From Streptomyces sp. NBC_01439 (GTDB taxonomy: Bacteria > Actinomycetota > Actinomycetes > Streptomycetales > Streptomycetaceae), in the NCBI RefSeq assembly GCF_036227605.1, contig NZ_CP109487.1:4338501-4402500 (forward strand): a DNA stretch of 64,000 nt, in the 5' to 3' direction. A program made the translations under genes and the position numbers. The notes below the pieces were generated by a model. The model saw nothing but the letters and a program-made list of their open reading frames with translations, was not told where the DNA came from and ran no database searches. Of the stretch, positions 24,298 to 34,179 are shown in pieces (the stretch's first letter is position 1; the number at the start of each line of letters is the position of its first letter).

Positions 24298-25629
24298 GTG
24301 GCCGCGATGCAACTGACTCGTACGCACCGGATCCTCATAGGCGTGGTGGTCGCGGGAGCCGTGGTCATCGCGGGGATCGGGTTCGCGGGCTCGTACTCCG
24401 CGGTGCGTGCCCTCGCCCTGCAGAAGGGGTTCGGCAGCTTCTCGCTGGTGTTCCCGATAGGTATCGACGCGGGCATCTGTGTGCTGCTCGCGCTGGACCT
24501 GCTGCTGACGTGGCTCCGGATCCCCTTCCCCTTGCTGCGTCAGACGGCGTGGCTGCTGACGGCGGCGACGATCGCCTTCAACGGTGCGGCCTCGTGGCCG
24601 GATCCGCTCGGTGTCGGGATGCACGCGGTGATCCCGATGTTGTTCGTGGTGACGGTGGAGGCCGCCCGGCACGCCGTGGGCCGGATCGCGGACATCACTG
24701 CGGACCGGCACATGGAGGGTGTGCGCATCACGCGGTGGCTGCTGTCGCCGGTGCCGACGTTCAAGCTGTGGCGCCGGATGAAGCTGTGGGAGCTGCGCTC
24801 CTACGAGCAGGCGGTCGGTATGGAGCAGGACCGGTTGATCTACCAGGCCCGGCTGCAGGCGCGGTACGGGCGTTCGTGGCGGCGGAAGGCTCCGGTGGAG
24901 GCGCTGATGCCGCTGAAGCTGGCCAAGATCGGTGTGCCGCTCGCGGAGACGACTCCGGAGGCGCTGGCGGCGACGGGCATCGAGCCGGCGGTGCTGCCGC
25001 CGGTGGAGCAGCAGGCGCAGCAGGTCCAGCAAGCTCCGCAGGCTCCGGCGCTGGCGGCCGCGCCCGAGCTGGCGCAGCAGGGCCAGCAGGTCGCCCAGCA
25101 GGTGCAGGATCCGGCCGGCGCGCCCGGTGTTCCGGGTGTTCCGGGTGTTCCCGGTGTTGCCCAGCACGTCCCGCCGGCGTTCGCGGTGGACCCGACGGCG
25201 ATGCCGGCGGCGCACAACAGCGCGTGGTTCGCCGCGCCGCTGGCGCCGCAGGCGGCGTACGAGGGCGGTTACAACCCCCAGTACGTGGAGGGCTTGGAGC
25301 CGACCCCGGTGCTGCCCCCGATGGGCCCGGACGAGGAGCAGTCCGTGTCCGCGCAGCAGGATCCTTCCATCCCGGCTCAGCGCCAGCAGGAGGTTCCGGC
25401 CGAGGGTCCCGAGACTCCTGACGAGGCCGAGTTCGCCGAGGCGGCGTACAAGGTGTTCTGTGCGCTGGTCGACGAGAAGCAGGACTACCCGTCGGCCGAG
25501 GCGCTCGACATACACCTGTCGGACGGTTACGGCGTGACGCACCCGCGCAGCGGTTCGCTGCTGCGCCGCATGATCCCGGCGTTCAAGCAGCGCCATCACA
25601 AGGACCGCGAGGCGGAGCACATCGCGTGA
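24298..25629 (+). CDS. DUF2637 membrane protein with Gln/Ala/Pro-rich C-terminus
   Basis: A 443-residue protein. Residues ~10-115 contain four hydrophobic segments (ILIGVVVAGAVVIAGIGFAGS, FPIGIDAGICVLLALDLLL, TAWLLTAATIAFNGAAS and VIPMLFVVTVEAA) in the DUF2637 arrangement, otherwise seen in plasmid spread (Spd) and transfer proteins of actinomycete conjugative elements. The middle is basic (WRRMKLWELRSYEQAV). From ~235 a low-complexity Q/A/P linker with VPGVPGVPGV repeats follows. The last ~70 residues (AEFAEAAYKVFCALVDEKQDYPSAEALDIHLSDGYGV) look like a helix-turn-helix. GTG 24298 has AGGGGAGGGG 7 nt upstream. It is apparently chromosomal, with no transfer genes nearby. Confidence 0.85.
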   Translation: MAAMQLTRTHRILIGVVVAGAVVIAGIGFAGSYSAVRALALQKGFGSFSLVFPIGIDAGICVLLALDLLLTWLRIPFPLLRQTAWLLTAATIAFNGAASWPDPLGVGMHAVIPMLFVVTVEAARHAVGRIADITADRHMEGVRITRWLLSPVPTFKLWRRMKLWELRSYEQAVGMEQDRLIYQARLQARYGRSWRRKAPVEALMPLKLAKIGVPLAETTPEALAATGIEPAVLPPVEQQAQQVQQAPQAPALAAAPELAQQGQQVAQQVQDPAGAPGVPGVPGVPGVAQHVPPAFAVDPTAMPAAHNSAWFAAPLAPQAAYEGGYNPQYVEGLEPTPVLPPMGPDEEQSVSAQQDPSIPAQRQQEVPAEGPETPDEAEFAEAAYKVFCALVDEKQDYPSAEALDIHLSDGYGVTHPRSGSLLRRMIPAFKQRHHKDREAEHIA

Positions 25630-25652
25630 CGTGACGGCCGTGGACGGCGGAA

Positions 25653-25680
25653 GGGCCCGCACCCCGAGGGGTGCGGGCCC
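25653..25680. terminator. Bidirectional terminator
   Basis: A perfect 13-bp stem GGGCCCGCACCCC / GGGGTGCGGGCCC with a 2-nt loop and a T run after it on the plus strand. It lies between the convergent DUF2637 gene and lysS. Confidence 0.88.
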
Positions 25681-25703
25681 TTTCGCGTGCCGGGTGGGTC
25701 GGC

Positions 25704-27431
25704 TCAGACGGCGAGCAGTTTGCGCACGCGGTCGGCGCCCACTGCCAGGAGCAGGGTGGGCAGTCGCGGTCCGGTCTCCCGGGTCACGAGGAGCCGGTAG
25801 AGCAGGGCGAAGAAGGTGCGCTGCGCGACCTTGAGTTCCGGCGTGGGCTTGGCGTCGGGTTCGAGGCCGGCCATGACCTTCGGGACGCCGTAGACGAGGG
25901 TGGTCAGCCCGTCGAGGGACCAGTGCGAGTCAAGGCCTTCCAGGAGGAGCCGGAGCGACTCGCGGCCCTCGTCGTCGAGGGACGACAGGAGCTCGGTGTC
26001 GGCGTCCTCGCGTACGAGGGTGCGCTGGTCGGCCGGGACCTGGGTGGTGATCCAGTTCTCGGCGCGGTCCAGGCGCGGCCGTACCTCGTCGAGGGAGGTG
26101 AGCGGCTGCGTCGGGTCGAGGTCGGTCAGGATGCGCAGGGTCTGCTCGTCGTGGCCGGCGGTGATGTCGGCGACGGAGGCGAGCGTCCGGTACGGGAGCG
26201 GGCGCGGGGTGCGCGGCAGCTCGGCGGCGGCGGTGCGCACGGCGCGGGTGTGCGCGGCGGCGTCGGCGGGCAGTACGGAGCCGTCGGCGACCTTGGCCTC
26301 CAGCTTGTCCCACTCGTCGTAGAGCCGCTGGATCTCCTGGTCGAAGGCGATCTTGAAGGACTGGTTGGGGCGGCGGCGGGCGTAGAGCCAGCGCAGCAGC
26401 TGCGGCTCCATGATCTTGAGCGCGTCGGCCGGGGTGGGGACCCCGCCCTTGCTGGAGGACATCTTGGCCATGCCGCTGATGCCGACGAACGCGTACATCG
26501 GTCCAATCGGCTGTTCGCCGCCGAAGATGTGCACGATCTGGCCGCCGACCTGGAAGGACGAGCCGGGTGAGGAGTGGTCGACGCCGGAGGGCTCGAAGAT
26601 GACGCCCTCGTAGGCCCAGCGCATGGGCCAGTCGACCTTCCAGACCAGCTTGCCGCGGTTGAACTCGCTGAGCTTGACCGTCTCGGTGAACTCGTCTTCG
26701 GTGCAGACGTAGGTCATCTCGGTGGTCTCGTCGTCGTACGAGGTGACCTTGGTGAAGTCCTTGCCGCACTGGCCGCAGTAGGGCTTGTACGGGAAGTAGC
26801 CGCCCTCGCCGGTGCTGCCGTCGTCCTCGGCGGCGGCGCCGGAGCCCTCGGCGGCTTCCAGCTCGGCCTCGTCGACCTGCTTCTGCTGGGGCTTCTTGCC
26901 GCCCGGCTTCTGCTTGGTGCGGTACTGGTCGAGGACGGCGTCGATGTCGCCGCGGTGCTTCATCGCGAACAGCACCTGCTCGCGGTAGACGCCGCTGGTG
27001 TACTGCTCGGTCTGGCTGATCGGGTCGTACTCGACGCCCATTTCGGCCATGGCCTCGATGAAGGCGGCCTTGAAGTGCTCGGCCCAGTTCGGGTACGCGG
27101 ATCCGGCCGGGGCGGGCACGGAGGTCAGGGGGCGCCCGATGTGCTGGGCCCACGACTCGTCGATGCCGGGCACGCCGGCGGGCACCTTGCGGTACCGGTC
27201 GTAGTCGTCCCACGAGATGAGGTGGCGGACCTCGATGCCCCGGCGGCGGATCTCGTCCGCGACCAGGTGCGGGGTCATGACCTCGCGGAGGTTGCCCAGG
27301 TGGATGGGGCCGGAGGGGGAGAGTCCGGACGCGACGACGACAGGTTTGCCGGGTGCTCGGCGCTCCGCCTCGGCGATGACCTCGTCCGCGAAACGGGAGA
27401 CCCAGTCGGTCTCGGTGCTGCTCTGAGCCAC
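25704..27431 (-). CDS. lysS: Class I lysyl-tRNA synthetase
   Basis: A 575-residue archaeal-type (class I) LysRS charging tRNA-Lys. HIGH-like motif [10 protein letters not shown] (38-47) and KMSSSKGG are present. A zinc-ribbon-like CGQC and an acidic insert rich in E/A/G ([18 protein letters not shown]) sit between them. The helical anticodon-binding domain occupies the C-terminal third. GTG 27431 has AGGA at 6 nt; the frame stays open upstream without a start signal. It is divergent from argS with 169 bp between. Streptomyces often encode this enzyme in addition to, or in place of, a class II LysRS. Confidence 0.96.
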   Translation of the reverse strand: MAQSSTETDWVSRFADEVIAEAERRAPGKPVVVASGLSPSGPIHLGNLREVMTPHLVADEIRRRGIEVRHLISWDDYDRYRKVPAGVPGIDESWAQHIGRPLTSVPAPAGSAYPNWAEHFKAAFIEAMAEMGVEYDPISQTEQYTSGVYREQVLFAMKHRGDIDAVLDQYRTKQKPGGKKPQQKQVDEAELEAAEGSGAAAEDDGSTGEGGYFPYKPYCGQCGKDFTKVTSYDDETTEMTYVCTEDEFTETVKLSEFNRGKLVWKVDWPMRWAYEGVIFEPSGVDHSSPGSSFQVGGQIVHIFGGEQPIGPMYAFVGISGMAKMSSSKGGVPTPADALKIMEPQLLRWLYARRRPNQSFKIAFDQEIQRLYDEWDKLEAKVADGSVLPADAAAHTRAVRTAAAELPRTPRPLPYRTLASVADITAGHDEQTLRILTDLDPTQPLTSLDEVRPRLDRAENWITTQVPADQRTLVREDADTELLSSLDDEGRESLRLLLEGLDSHWSLDGLTTLVYGVPKVMAGLEPDAKPTPELKVAQRTFFALLYRLLVTRETGPRLPTLLLAVGADRVRKLLAV

Positions 27432-27600
27432 GACACGTCCTTCTATCTCGAATGCTGGCTTCAGCCATTCTCCCAGACGGAAGGGGTCGCTCCGAGGTTG
27501 CTTTTTCACCGGGAAACGGTTTGCCCCCGCGTGGGATACTCGGCTCTTGTCGGAACAACCAAGTGCACTCACCGGCACGACCTCACAGGAACGGCAGCTC

Positions 27601-29379
27601 ATGGCCTCGGTCCCTTCCCTCGCTTCTTCCGTCAATCAGCGCGTCGCGGACGCCCTTGCCTCCGCCCTGCCGGAGGCCGGTGGCGCGGACCCGCTGCTGC
27701 GACGAAGCGACCGGGCCGACTTCCAGGCCAACGGCATCCTGGCGCTCGCGAAGAAGGCGAAGGCCAATCCGCGCGAGCTGGCGGCGACCGTGGTCGGGGG
27801 CATCCAGACCGGTGACCTGATCCAGGAGATCGAGGTCTCCGGCCCCGGTTTCCTCAACATCACCATCACCGACCGGGCGATCATCGAGACGCTGGCCGCG
27901 CGGGCCGGCGACGACCGTCTGGGCGTCCCGTTCGCGGCGAACCCGGGCACCACGGTGATCGACTACGCGCAGCCGAACGTGGCGAAGGAGATGCACGTCG
28001 GGCACCTGCGGTCCGCCGTGATCGGTGCGGCGATGGTGGAGATCCTGGAGTTCACGGGCGAGAAGGTGGTCCGTCGCCACCACATCGGCGACTGGGGCAC
28101 CCAGTTCGGCATGCTCATCCAGTACCTGCTGGAGCACCCGCACGAGCTGGACCACAAGGGCGGCGCGGACGCCGACGAGCAGGCCTCCGGCGAGGAGGCC
28201 ATGTCCAACCTGAACCGGCTCTACAAGGCCTCGCGCGCGCTGTTCGACTCCGACGAGGAGTTCAAGACGCGGGCGCGGGCCCGGGTGGTGGACCTCCAGG
28301 CGGGTGAGCCGCAGACGCTGGAGCTGTGGCAGCGGTTCGTGGACGAGTCGAAGATCTACTTCTACTCCGTCTTCAACAAGCTGGACATGGACATCCAGGA
28401 CCCGGACGTGGTCGGCGAGTCGGGCTACAACGACATGCTGGTCGAGACGTGCGAGCTGCTGGAGGATTCGGGCGTCGCGGTCCGTTCGAACGGCGCGCTC
28501 TGCGTCTTCTTCGACGACGTCAAGGGCCCGGACGGCAACCCGACCCCGCTGATCGTGCGGAAGTCGGACGGCGGTTTCGGCTACGCGGCGACCGACCTGT
28601 CGGCGATCCGCGACCGGGTGGGCAAGCTGGGCGCGACCGAGCTGATCTACGTGGTCGACGCGCGGCAGTCGCTGCACTTCAAGATGGTCTTCGAGACGGC
28701 GCGCCGGGCGGGTTGGCTGAACGACGGGGTCAAGGCCGTGCAGCTGGCCTTCGGCACGGTGCTCGGCAAGGACGGCAAGCCGTTCAAGACCCGTGAGGGC
28801 GAGACGGTCCGGCTGGTGGACCTGCTGGACGAGGCCGTAGAGCGGGCGACGGCCGTCGTGCGCGAGAAGGCCGAGAAGGTGGGCCTGACCGAGGCGGAGA
28901 TCGTCGAGAACGGCCAGTTCGTCGGCATCGGCGCGGTGAAGTACGCCGACCTGTCGACCTCGGCCTCGCGCGACTACAAGTTCGACCTGGACCAGATGGT
29001 CTCGCTGAACGGCGACACCTCGGTGTACCTGCAGTACGCGTACGCGCGGATCAAGTCGATCCTGCGCAATGCGGGCGAGCGCAAGCCGGGCGCGCACCCG
29101 GAGCTGGAGCTGGCCTCGGCCGAGCGCGCGCTGGGCCTGCACCTGGACCAGTTCGGCGAGCTGATCGCCGAGGCGGCCGCGGACCACGCCCCGCACAAGG
29201 TGGCGGCGTACCTCTACCAGTTGTCGTCGCTGTTCACGACGTTCTACGCGGAGTGCCCGGTGCTCAAGGCCGACACCCCGGAGCAGGTGGAGAACCGGCT
29301 GTTCCTGTGCGAGCTGACGGCCCGCACGCTGACGAAGGGGATGTCCCTCCTCGGCATCCGGACCCCCGAGAAGCTCTGA
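27601..29379 (+). CDS. argS: Arginyl-tRNA synthetase
   Basis: A 592-residue class Ia synthetase that charges tRNA-Arg. An N-terminal Add1 domain (~1-100) precedes the catalytic domain. [16 protein letters not shown] gives the HIGH-type HVGH motif, and the DALR anticodon-binding domain covers roughly the last 120 residues, ending [20 protein letters not shown] 27601 follows AGGAAC; an upstream in-frame start at 27547 adds residues not typical for ArgRS. It is divergent from lysS, so both synthetase promoters share one 169-bp gap. A terminator-like hairpin follows. Confidence 0.97.
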   Translation: MASVPSLASSVNQRVADALASALPEAGGADPLLRRSDRADFQANGILALAKKAKANPRELAATVVGGIQTGDLIQEIEVSGPGFLNITITDRAIIETLAARAGDDRLGVPFAANPGTTVIDYAQPNVAKEMHVGHLRSAVIGAAMVEILEFTGEKVVRRHHIGDWGTQFGMLIQYLLEHPHELDHKGGADADEQASGEEAMSNLNRLYKASRALFDSDEEFKTRARARVVDLQAGEPQTLELWQRFVDESKIYFYSVFNKLDMDIQDPDVVGESGYNDMLVETCELLEDSGVAVRSNGALCVFFDDVKGPDGNPTPLIVRKSDGGFGYAATDLSAIRDRVGKLGATELIYVVDARQSLHFKMVFETARRAGWLNDGVKAVQLAFGTVLGKDGKPFKTREGETVRLVDLLDEAVERATAVVREKAEKVGLTEAEIVENGQFVGIGAVKYADLSTSASRDYKFDLDQMVSLNGDTSVYLQYAYARIKSILRNAGERKPGAHPELELASAERALGLHLDQFGELIAEAAADHAPHKVAAYLYQLSSLFTTFYAECPVLKADTPEQVENRLFLCELTARTLTKGMSLLGIRTPEKL

Positions 29380-29436
29380 CATCGCTCGATCGGCACGACC
29401 GCACAACCGCACAACCGCACAACCCGCACCAAATGT

Positions 29437-29470
29437 GTACGGCCCCGGCAGCTACTGCTGGGGTCGTACG
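29437..29470 (+). terminator. Terminator after argS
   Basis: An imperfect hairpin GTACGgCCCCgGCAG-ctact-GCTGgGGtCGTAC followed by GCATTTCG. The region before it (29395-29430) holds three to four copies of a CCGCACAA unit. Confidence 0.65.
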
Positions 29471-29554
29471 CATTTCGTGATCTCCGAGGCCTCCCACGAT
29501 CCCGTCAACCCCACTAATCTGATCGTGTTCAAAACTTAATGGGGGGGGAATTTC

Positions 29555-31048
29555 GTGAAGAGCATCAAGCGAATGGCCGCCGTGGCCGCGGTGGCCGTGG
29601 CCGGCCCGACCATCCTGACCGCGACGCCCGCGATGGCCGCTGACCAGCCGGCCGTCATCGTCCCGGACGTGGCACCGAAGGACGACGCCGCCGACGCCGG
29701 TACGCCGGCCCCGGCCGTGCCGGACGTCAAGGCCCCGGCTCCGGTCGTACCCGCTCCGGCCGTCCCTGCTCCGGCCGTCCCGGACGCGCAGGCGCCCGCA
29801 CCGAAGCCGGCGCCGGCGCCCGCCGCCGACAAGGCGGCGAAGGACGCCAAGAGCGACGAGGACACGCAGGGCGCCGAGTCCGACGGGATCCTCATGGGTC
29901 CCGAGGTCACGGTGGCGGGCATCCCGAAGAACGGTTTCAAGGCCGACGGCGGCTGGACCCCGCTGCAGGTGACGGTCGACAACGGCGGCCACGTCGCCGT
30001 GCCGAACTACACGCCCAGCATTTCCGTCGACGGGTACGGCGCCGAGTTCAAGCCCTCCCAGGTCAAGGTCGAGTGGAAGGCCGCAGGCGGCACCTGGCAG
30101 CCTGCCAAGCTGGCCCAGGGTGAGGCGCTCGGCTCCAGCCTGCAGTACAGCTTCGGGACCAACCCGTCCCTCGCCAAGGGCACTTCCTACACGGTCGACG
30201 TGCGGATCGCCTTCGCCGCGGACACCCCGGTGGTGCCCTTCGACCTGACCTCGGCCGGCAAGAGCCGCGTCGGGAACCACGTCAACCACTCGCCCACCTC
30301 CTGGTACAACACCACGATCACCGGTGCGGTCGACGATCGCGAGAACCCCTTCGTCGAGGGCCCCGCGCTGACGGTGAACGGCGTGCCGGAGACCATCAAG
30401 GCGGGCGGCGACTGGACGAACCTGTCCGTCCACGTGGACAACGGCGGGAAGGAGGCCCTGAAGGGCTTCGACGTCGGCATGGTCCTGGCCCGTCCCGACT
30501 GGGTCAAGATGAAGCCCTCCCAGATCAAGGCCGAGGTCCTGAGCAAGGACAAGGACGGCAAGGTCGGCTGGCACGCGGCCGAGATCTGGGCCGAGGAGGA
30601 GGGCGTCTTCTTCGGCATCGACCTCGCGGGTGGCCCGGTCCCGGCCGGCAAGAGCTTCGACGTCCAGGTCCGGATCCGTTTCACCGCCGACGCGCCGCTC
30701 GGCCCCGTCAGCATCTTCTCCTGGGGCTCGTCCAACGTCGGCCTGGGCAGCCCGAAGCCGTGGGCGGACTCGCGTTCCAAGGTCCGCCTGACGGACATCG
30801 TCGCCGCCTCCACGGACACGGGCGGCAACGGCAACCAGCCGAAGCCGAACGGCGGCGCCAAGCCGATCACCGACACCAGCAGCGGCACGGGCACCACCGG
30901 AAACACCGGCACCACCACCGGTGGCGAGCTCGCCGCCACCGGCAGCGACCCGGCCACCACCTGGGCCCTCGGCGGCGCGGGTGTCGCCCTCGCCATGGGC
31001 GCCGCCCTGGTCGCGGGCACCGGTCGCCGCCGCCGCACCACCGCCTGA
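29555..31048 (+). CDS. LAXTG-anchored surface protein (sortase substrate)
   Basis: A 497-residue cell-wall protein. Signal peptide ~1-29 (MKSIKRMAAVAAVAVAGPTILTATPAMAA), a Pro/Ala/Val-rich stalk (~30-100), two similar beta domains (starting GPEVTVAGIP and GPALTVNGVP, ~110 and ~270) and a Gly/Thr linker. The C-terminal sorting signal is LAATG, then a hydrophobic segment (TTWALGGAGVALAMGAAL) and GRRRR. LAXTG is the recognition motif of Streptomyces class E sortases. No sortase gene is in the window. GTG 29555 has a G-rich SD. A paralogue follows directly, and the two share a 57-bp identical coding stretch at the 3' end. Confidence 0.88.
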   Translation: MKSIKRMAAVAAVAVAGPTILTATPAMAADQPAVIVPDVAPKDDAADAGTPAPAVPDVKAPAPVVPAPAVPAPAVPDAQAPAPKPAPAPAADKAAKDAKSDEDTQGAESDGILMGPEVTVAGIPKNGFKADGGWTPLQVTVDNGGHVAVPNYTPSISVDGYGAEFKPSQVKVEWKAAGGTWQPAKLAQGEALGSSLQYSFGTNPSLAKGTSYTVDVRIAFAADTPVVPFDLTSAGKSRVGNHVNHSPTSWYNTTITGAVDDRENPFVEGPALTVNGVPETIKAGGDWTNLSVHVDNGGKEALKGFDVGMVLARPDWVKMKPSQIKAEVLSKDKDGKVGWHAAEIWAEEEGVFFGIDLAGGPVPAGKSFDVQVRIRFTADAPLGPVSIFSWGSSNVGLGSPKPWADSRSKVRLTDIVAASTDTGGNGNQPKPNGGAKPITDTSSGTGTTGNTGTTTGGELAATGSDPATTWALGGAGVALAMGAALVAGTGRRRRTTA

Positions 31049-31072
31049 GGTCTGGGGCACGGCACGCGTTCA

Positions 31073-31101
31073 CCCGTACGGCCCGATTCGGGCCGTACGG
31101 G
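31073..31101. terminator. Terminator between the two LAXTG genes
   Basis: A perfect 13-bp stem CCCGTACGGCCCG / CGGGCCGTACGGG with an ATT loop, ~25 bp after the first LAXTG gene. A partial repeat of the arm (GTCGTACGGCCCG) follows immediately. Confidence 0.8.
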
Positions 31102-31243
31102 TCGTACGGCCCGTCTCGGCGGACCGCACATACTTCGCAATCCTGTAGCCCTCTGCAAGCTCCTCCCGCCTCACTAACCTTGGCGCCTCCCAAGGGGTTT
31201 GGGGCGGCTCCGGACATGTCCGGAGCTCGGGGAGGTAAAGAGC

Positions 31244-32977
31244 ATGCAGTTCAAGCGCATGGCCGTCGTGGCAGCAGCCGCGGTGGCCGGCCAGACACTC
31301 CTGATGGCCGCACCCGCGGTGGCCGATGATCATCCGGCGGTGACCGCGCCGGACGCGGTACCCGTGGACACCGCCGGGCCGTCGGACGGGGCGCAGGCAC
31401 CGGCGAAGGAAGAAGCCCAGGAGCAGCCGGAGGAGAAGACCCCGGCCGAGGACGCCGCCGCGCAGCAGCCCGCCGTACGGGCCGTGGCCGCACCGGCGGT
31501 GCCCGACACACTTGTTGTCCCGCCCGCACCGGAGGCGCAGGTGCAGGCCCAGGCCCAGACGCCGGCGCAGGCGCAGGCGTCCCCGCCGGAGGCCCTCGAC
31601 GAGGGTGAGGACAGCGGGTCCGACCGGATCTTGATGGGGCCCGAGGTCACGGTCCAGGGCATCCCGGCGGCCGGATTCAAGGCCGACGGAAGCTGGACCC
31701 CGCTCACCGTGACCGTCGACAACTCGGGCCACCTCACCGTGGACGAGTACACCCCGTTGCTGGGCGTCTCGCAGGCCGCCGGACAGTTCGGGCCGGCCCA
31801 CATCAGCATCGAGCACCGCACCGCGGGCGGGCCGTGGACGGCCGCCGTGCCGGTCCAGAGCGCGGCCCCCACACTGGGCTACGCCCTCGGCAGCGCCGCC
31901 GCGGTCCCCGCCGGCCAGATCCGGACCATCGACGTCCGGATCAGCTTCGCCGCGGACACCCCCGTCGTACCGTTCGACCTGACGGCGGACGGCAGGGGCC
32001 GGGTCGGGACCGCCACCGGCAGCTCCCCCACGTCCTTGTACGCAACGAGGATCACGGGCGCACCCGGCGGTGACGAGGACCCGGTACGGGTCGAAGGTCC
32101 CGCCCTGGCGGTGAGCGGGGTCCCGGAATCGGTGCGGGCGGGCGGCGACTGGACGGAACTCTCCGTCCGGGTGGACAACGCCGGAAGGGCCGAGCTGGCC
32201 GCCTTCGACCTGGGTCTGATTCTGGCCCGGCCCGACTTCGTCCCGATGCAGGTCTCGCAGATCACGGTCGAGGTCCTGCGGCCCGGCGTGGACGGACAGC
32301 CGGCGGCTGCCTGGCAGTCCGTCGAGATCGTCTCGGACGAGGACGGCTACTTCTTCGCGGGCGGTCTCGTGCGCGGCCCGATCGGCGCGGGCGCGGCCTT
32401 CGACGTCCCGGTCCGCGTCCGCTTCTCCGCCGACGCCCCGACCGGATCGGTCTCCTTCTTCGCCTGGGGCACGTCCCAGGTCGACGCGGAAACACCCCCG
32501 CCGTGGGCCGACTCCCGCTCGCCCCGCCGCCTGACCACCCTCCTGGAACCGGCCCCCGCCCCGGGCGGGGAAACCCCGGGCGGCGGGACCTCCGGCGGCG
32601 GCACGCCCGGCGGCGAAGCCCCGGGAAGCAACACCCCCGGAGGCGGTACCCCTGGCGGGGAGACACCCGGCACCCCCGGCGGAGGCATCCCCGGGGACGG
32701 GACACCCGGAGGCAGCGCGCCCGGAGGGGCGACTCCCGGCGGCGAAGCCTCGGGAGGCGGTGCGCCCGGTGGCAACGGGCCCGTGCCGAACGGCGGCACC
32801 GGGACCACGCCGATCAGCACCGTCCCCACCAGCGGGAGCGCCACCGGCGCCCCCGCCCTCGCCGCCACCGGCGCAGACCCGGCCACCAGCTGGGCCCTGA
32901 ACGGCGCGGGCGTGGCCCTCGCCATGGGCGCCGCCCTGGTCGCGGGCACCGGTCGCCGCCGCCGCACCACCCCCTGA
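31244..32977 (+). CDS. LAXTG-anchored surface protein, paralogue
   Basis: A 577-residue paralogue of the preceding protein with the same plan: signal ~1-27 (MQFKRMAVVAAAAVAGQTLLMAAPAVA), an Ala/Pro/Gln-rich stalk, and two beta domains (GPEVTVQGIP and GPALAVSGVP). A ~100-residue Gly/Pro/Thr-rich linker with GG-x-PGG repeats is much longer than in the first copy. The end is LAATG, a hydrophobic segment and GRRRR. ATG 31244 has GGGGAGG at 8 nt. The long linker may let the head domains reach through the wall. Ligand or role unknown. Confidence 0.88.
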   Translation: MQFKRMAVVAAAAVAGQTLLMAAPAVADDHPAVTAPDAVPVDTAGPSDGAQAPAKEEAQEQPEEKTPAEDAAAQQPAVRAVAAPAVPDTLVVPPAPEAQVQAQAQTPAQAQASPPEALDEGEDSGSDRILMGPEVTVQGIPAAGFKADGSWTPLTVTVDNSGHLTVDEYTPLLGVSQAAGQFGPAHISIEHRTAGGPWTAAVPVQSAAPTLGYALGSAAAVPAGQIRTIDVRISFAADTPVVPFDLTADGRGRVGTATGSSPTSLYATRITGAPGGDEDPVRVEGPALAVSGVPESVRAGGDWTELSVRVDNAGRAELAAFDLGLILARPDFVPMQVSQITVEVLRPGVDGQPAAAWQSVEIVSDEDGYFFAGGLVRGPIGAGAAFDVPVRVRFSADAPTGSVSFFAWGTSQVDAETPPPWADSRSPRRLTTLLEPAPAPGGETPGGGTSGGGTPGGEAPGSNTPGGGTPGGETPGTPGGGIPGDGTPGGSAPGGATPGGEASGGGAPGGNGPVPNGGTGTTPISTVPTSGSATGAPALAATGADPATSWALNGAGVALAMGAALVAGTGRRRRTTP

Positions 32978-32996
32978 CCCGCTCGGCCGCCGACTC

Positions 32997-33026
32997 GGCC
33001 CCGTCACCCGCACGGGTGGCGGGGCC
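32997..33026. terminator. Terminator after the second LAXTG gene
   Basis: A 14-bp stem GGCCCCGTCACCCG / CGGGTGGCGGGGCC (one G-T mismatch) with a CA loop, 20 bp downstream of the stop. Confidence 0.75.
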
Positions 33027-33123
33027 GCCCGCGCGGGACGCGCCGGAAGCCGTCGCGTTCCCCGGAGCGGGCCCGAGCCCGACGGCTAGGGTGGGCGGCG
33101 TCCGATCCGAGGAGAAACCGGAA

Positions 33124-33471
33124 ATGCCCACCGCGACGCCTGCACGCGGCGGTTCAGTGCCGCCGATGCCTGAGTACACGCCGAAGGCCCTGCGCGCCGC
33201 CATCGCCGCCCGCACCCCGGCACTCCTGCCGGGTTTCGACGCCGCCTGGCGACAGCAGATCGCCGACGCGTACGACATCGGGCCCGTTCCCGCGTTCATG
33301 GCCCGCTGGTGGGGCGAGTACGCCCTCGCGCGCGATCCCGAGCTCGACCACCGCGTGAATGACCTCGAAGCCCGGGCGGCCGAAGCCGCGAACGCCGAGA
33401 CGGCCCGCGAACTCCTCGACGAGGCCTCGCGCATCCGCCACGAGCTGCGCGACCTGGAACCCGGCGAGTGA
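33124..33471 (+). CDS. DUF6247 family protein
   Basis: A 115-residue soluble helical protein with the DUF6247 pattern: YTPKALRAAIAARTPALLPGFDAAW, IGPVPAFMARWWGEYAL and a charged C-terminal helix. Members often stand as the first gene of a two-gene, toxin-antitoxin-like pair, though no activity is established that I know. ATG 33124 has GAGGAG at ~9 nt. Its stop overlaps the start of the next gene (GTGA), a coupling typical of such pairs. The usual RelE/ParE-like partner is not present. Confidence 0.7.
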   Translation: MPTATPARGGSVPPMPEYTPKALRAAIAARTPALLPGFDAAWRQQIADAYDIGPVPAFMARWWGEYALARDPELDHRVNDLEARAAEAANAETARELLDEASRIRHELRDLEPGE

Positions 33472-33971
33472 GCGGGGAGTTCACCGGGCCGATAGAACTG
33501 CTGGCCCTGCTGCGCGAACTCGATGACCCGGAGCGGCTGGAATGGCCGCTGCACTACGACCGCGCGACGACCGGCGTCAAGTTCGGCGGGCTGGTGCGTC
33601 GGCTCGAAGCAGACTTCGGTACCTCGTGCGAGTCCGAGCGGGACACCCAGGACTCCAGCGAGTACGGGCGTGTCCACGTGCCCGCGGACGCGACGGTCTG
33701 CGGGACGCGGATCGTGGTCTGCGTGAGCAAGTTCGGCTCCCTCGCAGAGGTCTGCGCCGACAATCCGGGGGCCTTCCTCGGCACGGACGATGCCCAAGAA
33801 GAAGGGGCGCTGGACCTCGGCGACCTCGCCACCGTGGAGCGGGCGCTGGCCGACCTCGGCTACGTGAGTGTCCCCGAGGAACTGCTGGAGAGCGACTACG
33901 AGGGCCCCAGCGCGCTGGAGGACTTCGCGGCCCGGCCCACCTGGTGGACACGGTTCTTCGGCATCCGGTGA
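33468..33971 (+). CDS. Unknown protein coupled to the DUF6247 gene
   Basis: A 167-residue acidic soluble protein: many Asp/Glu, four Cys (SCESERD, VCGTRIVVCVS, VCADNPG) and a C-terminal WWTRFFGIR. A beta-alpha-beta-like centre (GTRIVVCVSKFGSLAEV) is visible. GTG 33468 overlaps the upstream stop by 4 bp, which decides the start. An acidic protein of this size coupled to a small helical protein could be an immunity or antitoxin-like partner. I see no motif that proves a toxin, nuclease or antitoxin, so the function is unknown. Confidence 0.7.
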   Translation: MSGEFTGPIELLALLRELDDPERLEWPLHYDRATTGVKFGGLVRRLEADFGTSCESERDTQDSSEYGRVHVPADATVCGTRIVVCVSKFGSLAEVCADNPGAFLGTDDAQEEGALDLGDLATVERALADLGYVSVPEELLESDYEGPSALEDFAARPTWWTRFFGIR

Positions 33972-34179
33972 CCCGCCCGCCCGGCCTCCACCCTCAGCCG
34001 GCCTCTGGCCTCTGGGCGCCGACTGCGGCCCAGGGGGCCCCTCGGCAAGACCTTAACGGGACGGCCTCACACACCACGGCCGGTGGATATCACCCGTTCG
34101 GCCCGGTTCGGGGTGTAGCGGCCGGGTAGGGGATGGCCCGTCCATCCCCCATAGGCGCCACAGATCCCCGGAGGCCTCC

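Noticed and set aside
24298..25629. Integrated conjugative plasmid signalled by DUF2637
   Set aside because: No replication, TraB/FtsK-like transfer, integrase or tRNA attachment site nearby. The neighbours are core genes.
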